Shown: positions 9,505 to 18,721, counted from the first letter of the stretch. The stretch is 64,000 nucleotides of DNA from Psychrobacter sp. ANT_WB68 (GCF_008369115.1 NZ_VOAZ01000003.1:496001-560000); one strand, 5' to 3'. Made by a program: numbers and translations. Notes: generated by a model from the sequence alone, not told the origin.

Positions 9505-9631
9505 TTTGCTTGATATGCTCTGGGAAGAGTCTTTAATGATTAGACTGCTTCGAGAAGCGTTGATTGACGAATAACTGACGAACACACTGCGGATTAATAC
9601 ACGGCTGGTAAATATATTAAGGAATAACCTT

Positions 9632-10570
9632 ATGATCACTTCAATGACATCATCAATGAGCAAAAAAGCATTGTGGCTTGCACCACTGAGTGCAGCGATG
9701 CTTATGCTTACTGCTTGTAATAACAGCTCGGCACCAGTTGAAAGTACTGAAACAGCTGCCGCTACTGAGGCGCCTTTAAATATCAAAATCGCCACAGAAT
9801 CAAGCTATAAACCTTTTAGTTATACTGATGCTGATGGCAAATTAATCGGCTATGAGATTGAGCTGGTTGACGCTCTATGTGCGCAAATGAAAGCTGACTG
9901 TGAAGTTATCTCGCAAGACTGGGATGGTTTGATTCCAGGACTGAATGCGCAGAAGTTTGATGCGGCCATCGCGGGTATGTCAATCACCCCTGAGCGTCAA
10001 GAAGTCGTAGAATTTAGCGACCCATACTTTCATACTGGCATCATCCTAATTGGTAAAAAAGGCGATGACATCAGTGTAGACTCTCTCAAAGGTCAGCCGA
10101 TCGCGTCACAGCGCTCAACGGTTGCCTCACAATATCTGCAAGAAAAACATGCCGATTCTGACATCAAACTTTATGACACCCAAGACAATGCTTACCTAGA
10201 CCTAACTTCAGGTCGTGTCCGTGCCATGATGTCTGATAAAGTAACGGGTATCGACTGGCTAAAAACTGAAGCCGGTAAAGGCTACGAAGTCAAAGGACAG
10301 GAAATCAGCACCAGTGAGGATGCCATGGGTATTGCCTTCCGTAAAGGTGATCCGTTAGTCGCTAAGTTTAATAAAGCTTTGGCTGAACTAAAAGACAATG
10401 GCACTTATGATCAACTTACCGGTAGCTATTTTGGTACCAGTTCAACGGCTGCGGCGCAAAAAGCAGTGGCGACTGACGGTGTCAAAGAAGTGGTGGTCGT
10501 TGATGAAGGTAATGTCGATGCCAATGCTGTTATCGCCAAAGAAGAACAAGCAGAAGCGGCGACTAAATAA
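9632..10570 (+). CDS. Amino-acid-binding lipoprotein 2 (HisJ/AotJ family)
   Basis: Paralogue of the preceding gene. AAGGA about eight bases before the ATG at 9632 supports this start. The lipobox LTAC ends at Cys29. The ligand-binding domain keeps YKPFSYTDADGK, the Cys-x6-Cys pair, DWDGLIPGLNAQKFD and SITPERQEVVEFSDPYF. Unlike paralogue 1 it has a tail of about 40 residues rich in Ala, Val, Glu and Asp beyond the family's usual end (DQLTGSYFG), of unknown role. Sequence divergence from paralogues 1 and 3 suggests a different ligand preference. Confidence 0.88.
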   Translation: MITSMTSSMSKKALWLAPLSAAMLMLTACNNSSAPVESTETAAATEAPLNIKIATESSYKPFSYTDADGKLIGYEIELVDALCAQMKADCEVISQDWDGLIPGLNAQKFDAAIAGMSITPERQEVVEFSDPYFHTGIILIGKKGDDISVDSLKGQPIASQRSTVASQYLQEKHADSDIKLYDTQDNAYLDLTSGRVRAMMSDKVTGIDWLKTEAGKGYEVKGQEISTSEDAMGIAFRKGDPLVAKFNKALAELKDNGTYDQLTGSYFGTSSTAAAQKAVATDGVKEVVVVDEGNVDANAVIAKEEQAEAATK

Positions 10571-10614
10571 TAGAGCTTTTAACAAAGGTCTATTAGGTAA
10601 GAGCTGGTTTTAAT

Positions 10615-10642
10615 AAAGCACGTTTTAACTAAAGCGTGCTTT
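10615..10642 (+). terminator. Hairpin between binding-protein genes 2 and 3
   Basis: Arms AAAGCACG and CGTGCTTT are perfect with a 12-nt loop. No T run follows (ATCCCG), so it may be a weak terminator or an mRNA-stabilising hairpin that adjusts relative levels within the locus. Confidence 0.5.
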
Positions 10643-10687
10643 ATCCCGTTTATAGTATTTTACTCTGTAATAACATCAAGGATGATT

Positions 10688-11638
10688 ATGAGCAACCATC
10701 TTGTCCCAGCCTGCATGACTACTACGTCTGCTATCATTTCGTCACCTAGCAAGCGTTTCTCAAATCCGAAGACAAAGACGATGCTAGCCCTAGCTGCGCT
10801 GTTGGCTTTGGCGGGTTGCAGCAATGGTCAAAACGAGACTAATGAAAACGTTAGCTCAGATGCCACCAACACCAAGGAAGCGACTGAAAATAATACCGCT
10901 GCGGCTGATGATAATGTACTGCGTATCGGTACCGAAGGGGCTTATGCACCCTTTAACTATACCAATGCTGATGGGACATTGGGCGGCTTCGATGTTGAAA
11001 TAGCCAATGCAATCTGCGCCGATATGCAGATGACCTGTGAAATCATAGCGCAAGATTGGGACGGCATTATTCCTGGTCTCAAGGCTGGTAAATACGATGC
11101 CATCGTCGCGGCGATGTCAGTGACGCCTGAGCGTGCAAAACAAGTTGCTTTTACCGATCCGTACTTTAGTAACGCTTTGGTGTTTTTAGCCAAAAAAGAC
11201 AGCAGCTTTGATCCAGCCAATAGCAGCGATATTAATGCACATTCTATTGCGGCGCAGCGCTCGACCATCTCTTCACAGTGGTTAGAAAATGCTTATCCAA
11301 AAGCCAATATGAAGCTCTATGATACCTTGAGTAATGCGTTTTTAGATTTAGGTGCAGGTCGCGTCGATGCCATGATATCTGACAAACTACCGGCGTTAGA
11401 GTGGCTTGGCTCACCGTCAGGTAGCGAGTACGTGCTAAAAGGCGATGAGATTGATATAAATGACAATTTTGCGATAGCTGTGCGTCCTAATGATGCAGCA
11501 CTGCAAGCAAAAATTAATAAATCATTGGCCACTCTAAAGTCCAATGGTACTTATGATAAAATCAATCAAAAGTATTTTGCTGTACCAGCAAGCGCGACGC
11601 CAACAGAAGCACCAGCGGTAGAGAGCGCAGTACAGTAA
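10688..11638 (+). CDS. Amino-acid-binding lipoprotein 3 (HisJ/AotJ family)
   Basis: Third tandem receptor. The ATG at 10688 is best spaced from the CAAGG at 10677-10681; an in-frame ATG at 10682 overlaps that site. The N-terminus before the signal is long (about 30 residues), and the lipobox LAGC lies near residue 43. The core keeps YAPFNYTNADGT, the Cys-x6-Cys pair, DWDGIIPGLKAGKYD and SVTPERAKQVAFTDPYF. A short Ala/Pro/Thr tail ends the protein. A terminator and 485 bp separate it from the permease genes. Confidence 0.87.
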   Translation: MSNHLVPACMTTTSAIISSPSKRFSNPKTKTMLALAALLALAGCSNGQNETNENVSSDATNTKEATENNTAAADDNVLRIGTEGAYAPFNYTNADGTLGGFDVEIANAICADMQMTCEIIAQDWDGIIPGLKAGKYDAIVAAMSVTPERAKQVAFTDPYFSNALVFLAKKDSSFDPANSSDINAHSIAAQRSTISSQWLENAYPKANMKLYDTLSNAFLDLGAGRVDAMISDKLPALEWLGSPSGSEYVLKGDEIDINDNFAIAVRPNDAALQAKINKSLATLKSNGTYDKINQKYFAVPASATPTEAPAVESAVQ

Positions 11639-11748
11639 CGGCTCAGTATTATTCTTGCACAGAATTATCACTGTATTCACAACTGGATGAATCGCTTCTT
11701 AATAACTTATTAAATAGTGTCTTAATAAGCATGAGGGTATTTGAGCAT

Positions 11749-11781
11749 AAAGACATTGCCATAATAGTGATGTCTTTTTTT
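11749..11781 (+). terminator. Intrinsic terminator after binding-protein gene 3
   Basis: Arms AAAGACAT and ATGTCTTT with a 13-nt loop, followed by seven T residues in total. It suggests that the receptors and the permeases are transcribed separately. Confidence 0.75.
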
Positions 11782-12123
11782 GCTTTTTATAGCAAATCAT
11801 TAAGTTCTAAGTGGGATTAACGGTCAACTTTTATCAAATCTTACTGATTTATTTGATATTTATGCTGATAAGCATCTATTTAGACAGCGCTTTTACATGT
11901 CAGTATTAACATAGCTGGTGACGAATATGATAAAATCAGCGCTCATTTCTACTGTGTCAATTACCGCCGCAATAATCGTATTTATCTGACGTCACTCTGT
12001 GACGTAAAAGGCCAAGCTCTATTTGGTCTAGCAGACGATTATCAGCAGCGCTCAGCTATTGATGCTGATTCTTTTAACTCATATTTTGCAACTTGCTAAT
12101 ATAAAGAGACTGAGTGGATAATT
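11782..12123 (+). other. Upstream region of the permease pair
   Basis: Non-coding region between the receptor genes and the permeases. It holds a compact perfect dyad at 11989-12005, ACGTCAC-TCT-GTGACGT, about 120 bp before the permease start, a plausible operator for an unidentified regulator. No gene is seen. Confidence 0.4.
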
Positions 12124-12858
12124 GTGTTTGATTTACAAGGATTTGGCGCGCTATTACTAAGCGGCGCAACCGTCACCATAAAACTTGCCATGACCAGTTT
12201 GGTCATCGGAATGGCGTTAGGTTTGCTCGGTGCCACAGCAAAGCTGTCTAATATCTGGCTGCTGCGTAAGCTTGCGACGGTTTATACCGCCACGATGCGC
12301 GGTATTCCTGAGCTGCTCTTGGTACTCTTTATCTATTATGGCGGCTCTATCGTGCTGATGAGCATCCTCAAAAAGTTTGGCTATAACGACTATGTCGAGA
12401 TTAGCGCTTTTTGGGGCGGTGTGATGGCATTGTCTATTGCTTTTGGCGCTTATGCGACTGAAATTTTTCGCATGTCGATTCAAGAGATTCCAGTAGGGCA
12501 GCGCGAGGCCGCGCAAGCGATAGGGATGCGTCCTTTTCAGACCTTTTATCGTATTACGTTGCCGCAAGTGTGGCAAATTGCGCTGCCAGGTCTGGGCAAT
12601 CTGTTTTTGGTATTACTCAAAGACACGGCATTGGTCTCGGTCGTGGGTCTCAAAGACATCATGTATCAGTCCTCGCGTGCGGCGCAGTCGACACAGCAGC
12701 CATTTACCTTTTATATGGCAGCGGCGATTATTTATTTGGGTCTGACCATGTTGATTACCGGCTTTATGATGTGGCTTGAGTGGCGTGCTAATCCGGCAGC
12801 ACGTTATGCCAAAAAGCTGAGCCGTCAAACAACCCACCGTCAATCGACCATAGGGTAG
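12124..12858 (+). CDS. Polar amino-acid ABC transporter permease (HisQ/AotQ type)
   Basis: Inner-membrane subunit, 244 aa, with several hydrophobic helices. The cytoplasmic EAA loop reads GQREAAQAIGMRPFQTFYRITLPQ, which docks with the ATPase. The N-terminus GFGALLLSGATVTIKLAMTSLVIGMALGLLGA is typical of HisQ-like proteins. The start is a GTG at 12124. The second permease follows after 12 bp, so the two should form a heterodimer, served by the single ATPase upstream. Confidence 0.9.
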   Translation: MFDLQGFGALLLSGATVTIKLAMTSLVIGMALGLLGATAKLSNIWLLRKLATVYTATMRGIPELLLVLFIYYGGSIVLMSILKKFGYNDYVEISAFWGGVMALSIAFGAYATEIFRMSIQEIPVGQREAAQAIGMRPFQTFYRITLPQVWQIALPGLGNLFLVLLKDTALVSVVGLKDIMYQSSRAAQSTQQPFTFYMAAAIIYLGLTMLITGFMMWLEWRANPAARYAKKLSRQTTHRQSTIG

Positions 12859-12870
12859 AGGAGAGATACT

Positions 12871-13596
12871 ATGGATTGGAATTGGCAGGTCATTTTTGAC
12901 CATATCCCTGATTTACTTAATGGCGCGGTATTGACCGTACAGCTAGTCGTTTTCTCGGGTATTATCGGGCTGTTTTTTGGTTTAATTTTGGCGTTATTGC
13001 GGTTATCTAAAAATTGGCTAGTACAAGTCTTACCGTTTTTATATATCTTCTTTTTCCGTGGCACGCCGCTCTTGGTACAGATATTCCTGATTTATTATGG
13101 CCTTGGGCAGTTTGAAGCGGTACGTAACTCGTTCTTGTGGGAGCCGGTCCTTAGCCAAGCGTATTGGTGTGCCATCATTGCCTTTACCCTTAATACCAGT
13201 GCGTATTTGGCAGAGATTATTCGCGGTGCTATCCAAAATATCCCTGTGGGCGAGCTTGAAGCCGCCGATGCAATTGGGATGTCAAAATGGCAGAAGCTGA
13301 CCCGTATTACTTTACCGCGTGCCTTTGGTATCGTGATTCCCGCTTACAGTAACGAAGTTATTTTTATGCTCAAAGGTAGTGCGCTGGCATCAACCATTGC
13401 TTTGATGGATATCACTGGCGTCGCCCGTACCATTAGTGCGCGCACCTATACCTTGATGGAATTGTTCTTTGCCGCCGGTGTGGTTTACCTATTGCTATCG
13501 TGGGTTATCTTATTTAGCTTTAGATTGTTCGAAAAACGCATGAATCGCCATGCCAGTTATGTACCACCAGATGTCGTCACCAATACGATTCCTTAG
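12871..13596 (+). CDS. Polar amino-acid ABC transporter permease (HisM/AotM type)
   Basis: Second membrane subunit, 241 aa. The EAA loop is GELEAADAIGMSKWQKLTRITLPRAF. The block FFRGTPLLVQIFLIYYGLGQFE is characteristic of HisM/ArtM-like permeases. GGAGAGAT just before the ATG gives a good ribosome site, 12 bp after the first permease. The C-terminal 20 residues are polar and probably cytoplasmic. Confidence 0.9.
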   Translation: MDWNWQVIFDHIPDLLNGAVLTVQLVVFSGIIGLFFGLILALLRLSKNWLVQVLPFLYIFFFRGTPLLVQIFLIYYGLGQFEAVRNSFLWEPVLSQAYWCAIIAFTLNTSAYLAEIIRGAIQNIPVGELEAADAIGMSKWQKLTRITLPRAFGIVIPAYSNEVIFMLKGSALASTIALMDITGVARTISARTYTLMELFFAAGVVYLLLSWVILFSFRLFEKRMNRHASYVPPDVVTNTIP

Positions 13597-13663
13597 TTGT
13601 ATTGATAGTGAATATAAAGTAAAAATCTAGCCATAATTTTATAAATTGCCGTGAGAATCTAAT

Positions 13664-14377
13664 ATGAGCCAATCACCACATATGTCTTTAGCTGAGGCGA
13701 TTGCTGCGGGCGTTAATGATAATAGTGTTAATGATGCCAATGAGCGTTTACGTGCGTCTATCGGTAAGGTGGTCTGCGTCGGTCGTAACTACGCAGCGCA
13801 TGCTGAAGAATTAGGCAATGAAGTACCTAAAGCACCGATATTATTTATGAAGCCTGCCTCTTCGGTGGTATCTATCCATCATGGCGTTGTACGTCCAAAT
13901 CCATCGCTATATGGCGAGACCCATTATGAAGCTGAGCTGTGTGTGCAATTAGCCGCAGACTTATCAGCGGCAACGATTGAAGAAGCTAAGCAAGCCATTG
14001 GTGGCGTGACGTTAGGATTGGATTTGACCTTGCGTGAGCTGCAAACTGAGTTGAAAGAAAAAGGTCATCCATGGGAGCGTGCTAAGTGCTTTGATGGCGC
14101 TTGTGTGCTTGGCGATTGGCTTGACCCGCAAGCATTCGGCGATTTTAAAAATGTGCATTATCAGCTGAATATTAATAACGAGCTAAAGCAAGATGGTGAT
14201 AGCGCTTTAATGCTATTTCCTGTTTATGAGTTATTGGTAAATATCAGCCATGCCTTTAGCTTGCAAGCAGGTGATGTGATTATGACCGGTACGCCAAGCG
14301 GCGTTGGTATATTACAAGCAGGTGACCAATTAACCCTAGCACTGGGTGCGCATGAATGGCATGCAGAGGTTAAGTAA
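13664..14377 (+). CDS. Fumarylacetoacetate hydrolase family protein (YcgM/FAHD1-like)
   Basis: The 237 aa match the short FAH fold: GKVVCVGRNYAAHAEELGNEVPKAPILFMKPASS at the N-terminus, metal ligands in YEAELCVQL, and the closing GDVIMTGTPSGVG. Relatives cleave acylpyruvates or decarboxylate oxaloacetate; the substrate here is not deducible. A 20-residue polar extension precedes the conserved core. The gene is monocistronic and ends at a perfect terminator. Confidence 0.85.
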   Translation: MSQSPHMSLAEAIAAGVNDNSVNDANERLRASIGKVVCVGRNYAAHAEELGNEVPKAPILFMKPASSVVSIHHGVVRPNPSLYGETHYEAELCVQLAADLSAATIEEAKQAIGGVTLGLDLTLRELQTELKEKGHPWERAKCFDGACVLGDWLDPQAFGDFKNVHYQLNINNELKQDGDSALMLFPVYELLVNISHAFSLQAGDVIMTGTPSGVGILQAGDQLTLALGAHEWHAEVK

Positions 14378-14435
14378 GCTGTTTATTAGCGGTGAATAAC
14401 AAAAATTGTTCATGATAAAATTTCTAATCCCTATC

Positions 14436-14464
14436 AAAACCCCAAATGATATTTGGGGTTTTTT
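14436..14464 (+). terminator. Intrinsic terminator after the FAH-family gene
   Basis: Perfect stem AAAACCCCAAAT / ATTTGGGGTTTT with a 3-nt loop, followed by a T run. Confidence 0.9.
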
Positions 14465-14660
14465 ATTTTAAACTTTAAGTGTGAGCATTACATATTTTTG
14501 CTTAATAAAAACTGCAGAAAAGCACTGTAAACAATATATATATATGCGCTTGTAACCGCTCTGACAATAAAGATACGGGACAGTTAAATCAATCTCTTCT
14601 GTTTATGGCATTTACAGGCTAGTATGTAAAACTTCCTTAATTGCTTGATGTATCAAAATT

Positions 14661-16130
14661 ATGCTCAATCCAAAACCTTTCGACAGTATTCATGATTTAT
14701 TTGCCACAACTCATCCTTCACCTGATAGTGAAGCGGGTGCTGATGAAGCTTTTCAAGGCGATGTCTATGAAGAGCTGGCGAAACTTGAATATATTTATGT
14801 CGATGAGATGAGCGCAGAGACTGTAGATAACAGCTATAGCAAACCGCATCAGCCTATCTCTTTGGTTGATTTCTTTGAAGGCTTGGCTCAGCTTGCAACC
14901 ATGGGCGTGGTGGAAGTCACTGATATTGTAGAAGCTATCCATCGTGAGATTTTATTGCGGCCTTTAGGGCGGTTTAATCAAGGCAGTCTTGAGCGATGGC
15001 AGCGCGGTATTACCGGAAGAATTTACGGTACGGTACGTCAGGCAATGCAACTGGTGGGCAATAATCTCGCCTCAGGGTTGCGGCTTTACAACACTGTTTT
15101 AAAGCCCAAAAAAGTACAACCCTTACCAAGAAACTTACGCCGCCTGGTTAATATCCTAAATGGCGTCATGGGCGATCACCTTATCACCCATCATAATCCA
15201 TTAGCAGTGTCGATGGTGCTGTACGATAAAGATAACTTTGTGCAAAGTGGCGCACTGTCAGGAAGGGTGATTGTTTTATGCCATGGTCTTTGTATGAGTC
15301 ACTTGAGCTGGCAGATATCTGAAGAGGGTAATCTGGCTGAAAAGCTCAGCAGCAGCCTGCCAAACACGACGGTTTTGTATTTAAACTACAATACCGGCCG
15401 ACGTATCTCTAATAATGGCCGTAACTTTGCAAAAGTCTTGCAAGATTTGGTCGAAAGTAATCCAGATATCACCCAGCTTGATTTAATCGGTCATAGTATG
15501 GGCGGTTTGGTGAGCCGTAGCGCGCTGTTTTATGGCAAAGAACAGGGTTTTAGCTGGGTTCAACGTGTGGGCAATCTTATCACTTTAGGCTCGCCGCACC
15601 ATGGTGCCAGCTTGGAGCAAATTGGCAATTTTGTGCAAGATAAAATCGCTAAGCTGCCTTTTGCAGGTTCGCTGGCAAAGCTGGGTGATTTGCGTAGTGC
15701 GGGTATTATTGACTTACGTTATGGCAGTATTCGCGATGCGGACTGGAAATCAGCCGAAGGTCGCAGTGTGCTGCCCGCAGAGTTCCGCCATCCGACGCGC
15801 TTGCCTTTACATGTCAATACGTATTTGATCGCGGCAGCTTTGGTCGAAGTTCATTATAAATCTAAGACCACAAGCTTGCTCGGTGACGGACTGGTGTCAG
15901 TAGAATCAGCGCTGGGCGAATATACTGAAGAGCATACTTTACATGTGCCAGAAGGTCATAAGGCGATTTTTTATGGTGTCAATCATATGAACCTAATTTC
16001 TAACCATAGAGTGCACCAGCAAATCATTACTTGGTTATCAGCCAATAGCCAAGGTGATGCGCATGAAGCGAAGTATGCGCTTAATGATCGTATCTACTCT
16101 TATCCAGAAATTGATGAAGTTGCGTATTAA
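14661..16130 (+). CDS. Alpha/beta-hydrolase, PGAP1/lipase-like
   Basis: A 489-aa protein. Residues about 1-190 have no recognisable domain. From about 205 an alpha/beta-hydrolase fold starts with VIVLCHGLCMSHLSW (oxyanion region), then the nucleophile elbow LIGHSMGGLVSRSA with Ser279, and LITLGSPHHGASLEQIGN, the block shared by PGAP1-like esterases and triacylglycerol lipases. A late GVNHMNLI gives a probable catalytic histidine. No signal peptide is evident, so it is probably an intracellular ester or lipid hydrolase. The ribosome site is weak. Confidence 0.8.
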   Translation: MLNPKPFDSIHDLFATTHPSPDSEAGADEAFQGDVYEELAKLEYIYVDEMSAETVDNSYSKPHQPISLVDFFEGLAQLATMGVVEVTDIVEAIHREILLRPLGRFNQGSLERWQRGITGRIYGTVRQAMQLVGNNLASGLRLYNTVLKPKKVQPLPRNLRRLVNILNGVMGDHLITHHNPLAVSMVLYDKDNFVQSGALSGRVIVLCHGLCMSHLSWQISEEGNLAEKLSSSLPNTTVLYLNYNTGRRISNNGRNFAKVLQDLVESNPDITQLDLIGHSMGGLVSRSALFYGKEQGFSWVQRVGNLITLGSPHHGASLEQIGNFVQDKIAKLPFAGSLAKLGDLRSAGIIDLRYGSIRDADWKSAEGRSVLPAEFRHPTRLPLHVNTYLIAAALVEVHYKSKTTSLLGDGLVSVESALGEYTEEHTLHVPEGHKAIFYGVNHMNLISNHRVHQQIITWLSANSQGDAHEAKYALNDRIYSYPEIDEVAY

Positions 16131-16190
16131 GCATTCTTGAAATCATTAATATCATGTTTAATAAGTGTAGAGCAATAAGCGTAGAATGAT

Positions 16191-16224
16191 AAAAACCCTC
16201 AAGCATAACACTTAAGGGTTTTTT
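16191..16224. terminator. Bidirectional terminator between the hydrolase and hslO
   Basis: Arms AAAAACCCTCAAG and CTTAAGGGTTTTT with one mismatch that is G-U in one direction. It is flanked by A and T runs and lies between convergent genes. Confidence 0.85.
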
Positions 16225-16276
16225 GACTTAATCGGAATCAAATACGTACAATCAATCAAATAAATAAAATTACAGC

Positions 16277-17257
16277 CTACTCAGAAAAAATCGTGGCTAC
16301 ATCGTCTTTATTAAATTTATAGATTTCACCGCAGAACCCGCAATCCATCTCAAAAGTACCACCTTGCTCTTCGATGATATCTAAGATTTCCGTTTCACCG
16401 ATTTGCTCGATAGCCATTTCACACTTCTCGCGTGAGCATGTGCAGCCAAATGATAAAGACACAGGATCAGGGGCAACGACGTTTTCTTCATGATATAAGC
16501 GATAAAGAATCTCATTGGTATCTAGCGTGGTCAACTCTTCCGCTTTCACCGTGCGCGTTAATACGCTTAAGCGCGTCCACAAGTCATCATCGATACCAGC
16601 GTCTTGGTTTTGCTCGACTTCATAAGTTTCTTGAGCCGTACGAGGTAGCATTTGTACCAAGATACCACCCGCTTGCAAACCGTCAGATGCCAAGTTAATC
16701 AGCGTTGGAATCTGTGCCGATTGTTTTTGATAATGGGCTAAGCAGTCAGCCAAATTGTCGTGGCTACGTTCAACGATACCTTGATACGGCTCGCCGCCAT
16801 CAGGCTGGATATTGATAAATAATACCCCTTGACCGGCAGCACCCAACTCCGCAAAGGCTTCTTTAGCATGGGTCATCTGTTCCCATGCCTGAGCTTGCTC
16901 GTCAGTATCGCCTTTCCAGCTGGCAAGCGCACGGATGATACCGTCTTGGTCACATTCTGCCATCGCCCAATTCAGTAAGCTGTCACTATCTGCTGACTGC
17001 AACTGTATCGATAAACGACCATTGATTTTAACGGTACTGATAAGCAAACTTGCTGCTGTCAGCATCTCACCCAATAAGCGCTTAATTGCTTCAGGGTAGG
17101 GCTTTTGCGCAATCGTCGTCGCATAGCTGCGTGATAGGCGCACCACATCACCGCGCACCGGTGAATCTTCGATAAAAAAGCGTTGGCGCACGTCGTTATC
17201 ATGGTGGTGAACAACCGCTTGGCTCTCAGTATTTGGGGCTTGAATATCTTGTGTCAT
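16277..17257 (-). CDS. hslO: Redox-regulated chaperone Hsp33
   Basis: Cytoplasmic holdase activated by oxidative unfolding. The 326 aa end in the zinc-binding switch: Cys272 and Cys274 (GCTCSREKC) plus Cys306 and Cys309 (DCGFCGEIY), the family's CxC...CxxC. The N-terminal block VRGDVVRLSRSY and EAIKRLLGEMLTAASLL are also typical. It is about 30 aa longer than E. coli Hsp33, mostly from a 20-residue N-terminal extension with His-His-His. No operon partner. Confidence 0.95.
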   Translation of the reverse strand: MTQDIQAPNTESQAVVHHHDNDVRQRFFIEDSPVRGDVVRLSRSYATTIAQKPYPEAIKRLLGEMLTAASLLISTVKINGRLSIQLQSADSDSLLNWAMAECDQDGIIRALASWKGDTDEQAQAWEQMTHAKEAFAELGAAGQGVLFINIQPDGGEPYQGIVERSHDNLADCLAHYQKQSAQIPTLINLASDGLQAGGILVQMLPRTAQETYEVEQNQDAGIDDDLWTRLSVLTRTVKAEELTTLDTNEILYRLYHEENVVAPDPVSLSFGCTCSREKCEMAIEQIGETEILDIIEEQGGTFEMDCGFCGEIYKFNKDDVATIFSE

Positions 17258-17642
17258 AGGTCATAGGTAGTATTAAGAAGTTGTTAGCTTTATGGGGATT
17301 GATCGCGATTTATCAATCATAGCTGTTAAATTGCTTGCTGAATTTAAGTTATTTATTAAGCATAGATGCTCTTATGAAGCGTCTAAATAGCGGTAAGCAT
17401 TCTATATACTCATGTCTGTTTTATTGACTATTCATCAATATTAAAAGCTTAAATATTTTAAAAGTTAGCCTCATTAAAAAAAGTTTACCCCCACTGCTCG
17501 AATTGTTGTACAGTAACATTAAGTTGCACAGTAATAAATAACAGCAACAGCACGGATGCATGGCGATAAAGGTCATTAATGGCTTAAACAGCGCCAAAGT
17601 CCCCTCTCAATTTTGTGATAATGTGATAAAAGGATGTATCTC
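17258..17642. promoter_or_regulatory. Divergent hslO / gltI upstream region with a direct repeat
   Basis: About 385 non-coding bases between divergent genes. TTGTACAGTAA at 17506-17516 and TTGCACAGTAA at 17524-17534 are direct repeats (10 of 11 identical) spaced 18 bp apart, a geometry suited to a tandem regulator site upstream of gltI. The regulator is unknown. Confidence 0.4.
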
Positions 17643-18626
17643 ATGACCTACTTAATCTCTAAACCGTTGACTTTGGTTGCCTTTATGGCGTTGGGCTTAG
17701 CGGGCTGTAATAATAGCAATCAGACCAGCACTGAAGCGCCGCCAGCAGATGGGGCGGCTACGACAGAAAAGGCTGCGAATGCCAACGGTACGCTACAAAA
17801 AATCAAAGAGTCAGGCACTATCGTGGTCGGTCACCGTGATTCTTCTATTCCATTCTCTTATATCGCTGATGACCCAAATCAGCCGATTGGCTATGCCCAT
17901 GATTTAGAGATGAAAGTGGTTGACGCGGTAAAAGAAAAGCTGAATATGCCGGATCTAAAAATTCGCTATAACCTTATTACTTCGCAAACTCGTATTCCTC
18001 TGGTGCAAAACGGTACGGTCGACTTTGAGTGTGGCTCAACCACCAACAACGAAGAGCGCCAAAAACAAGTGGCCTTCTCAAACGGCTTCTTTGAAATCGG
18101 TACGCGCCTATTGACCAAAAAAGACTCTGGTATTAAAGGTTTTGAAGACTTAAAAGGTAAAACCTTGGTCACCACTGCGGGCACGACCTCAGAACGTTAT
18201 ATTCGTGAATACAACGATGATAAGAAAATGAACATCAATATCATCTCAGCAAAAGACCATGGCGAAGCCTTCTTGATGCTAGAAAATGGCCGTGCTGATG
18301 CCTTTATGATGGATGACGTCCTACTTGCTGGCGAAAAAGCCAAAGCAAAAAATCCTGATGACTGGGTTATCGTTGGTGAGCCACAATCCTTTGAGATTTA
18401 TGGTTGTATGATGCGTAAAGATGATCCTGAATTCAAAGCGGTGGTCGATGAAGCATTAGCCAATGTCTTTAAATCAGGTGAGATCAATAGCATTTATGAC
18501 AAATGGTTTATGAATCCTATTCCACCAAAAAATGTCAATCTGAAATTTGAGATGTCTGATAACTTAAAAGCCTTGATTGCCAATCCACATGATAGCGATC
18601 AGCCAAAAGTAGCGACTGCACAGTAA
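17643..18626 (+). CDS. gltI: Glutamate/aspartate ABC transporter binding lipoprotein
   Basis: Matches E. coli GltI through most of its length, for example IVVGHRDSSIPFSY, ITSQTRIPLVQNGTVDFECG, TTNNEERQKQ, LLTKKDSG, DAFMMDDVLLAGEKAKAK and WFMNPIPPKN. Unlike E. coli GltI, the signal ends in a lipobox (LAGC, near Cys22), so this receptor is a lipoprotein. I chose the ATG at 17643, with AAGGA at 17629-17633; an ATG at 17634 overlaps that site. It heads gltIJKL. Confidence 0.93.
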   Translation: MTYLISKPLTLVAFMALGLAGCNNSNQTSTEAPPADGAATTEKAANANGTLQKIKESGTIVVGHRDSSIPFSYIADDPNQPIGYAHDLEMKVVDAVKEKLNMPDLKIRYNLITSQTRIPLVQNGTVDFECGSTTNNEERQKQVAFSNGFFEIGTRLLTKKDSGIKGFEDLKGKTLVTTAGTTSERYIREYNDDKKMNINIISAKDHGEAFLMLENGRADAFMMDDVLLAGEKAKAKNPDDWVIVGEPQSFEIYGCMMRKDDPEFKAVVDEALANVFKSGEINSIYDKWFMNPIPPKNVNLKFEMSDNLKALIANPHDSDQPKVATAQ

Positions 18627-18721
18627 TCATTGTCCCTCAATATAGCTTGCTGACGCGCTCAGATTGATCTTAATGTCAATCTGGCGCGTCGGCTTTTCAA
18701 TCGCTGCTTGGAGAGACAATC

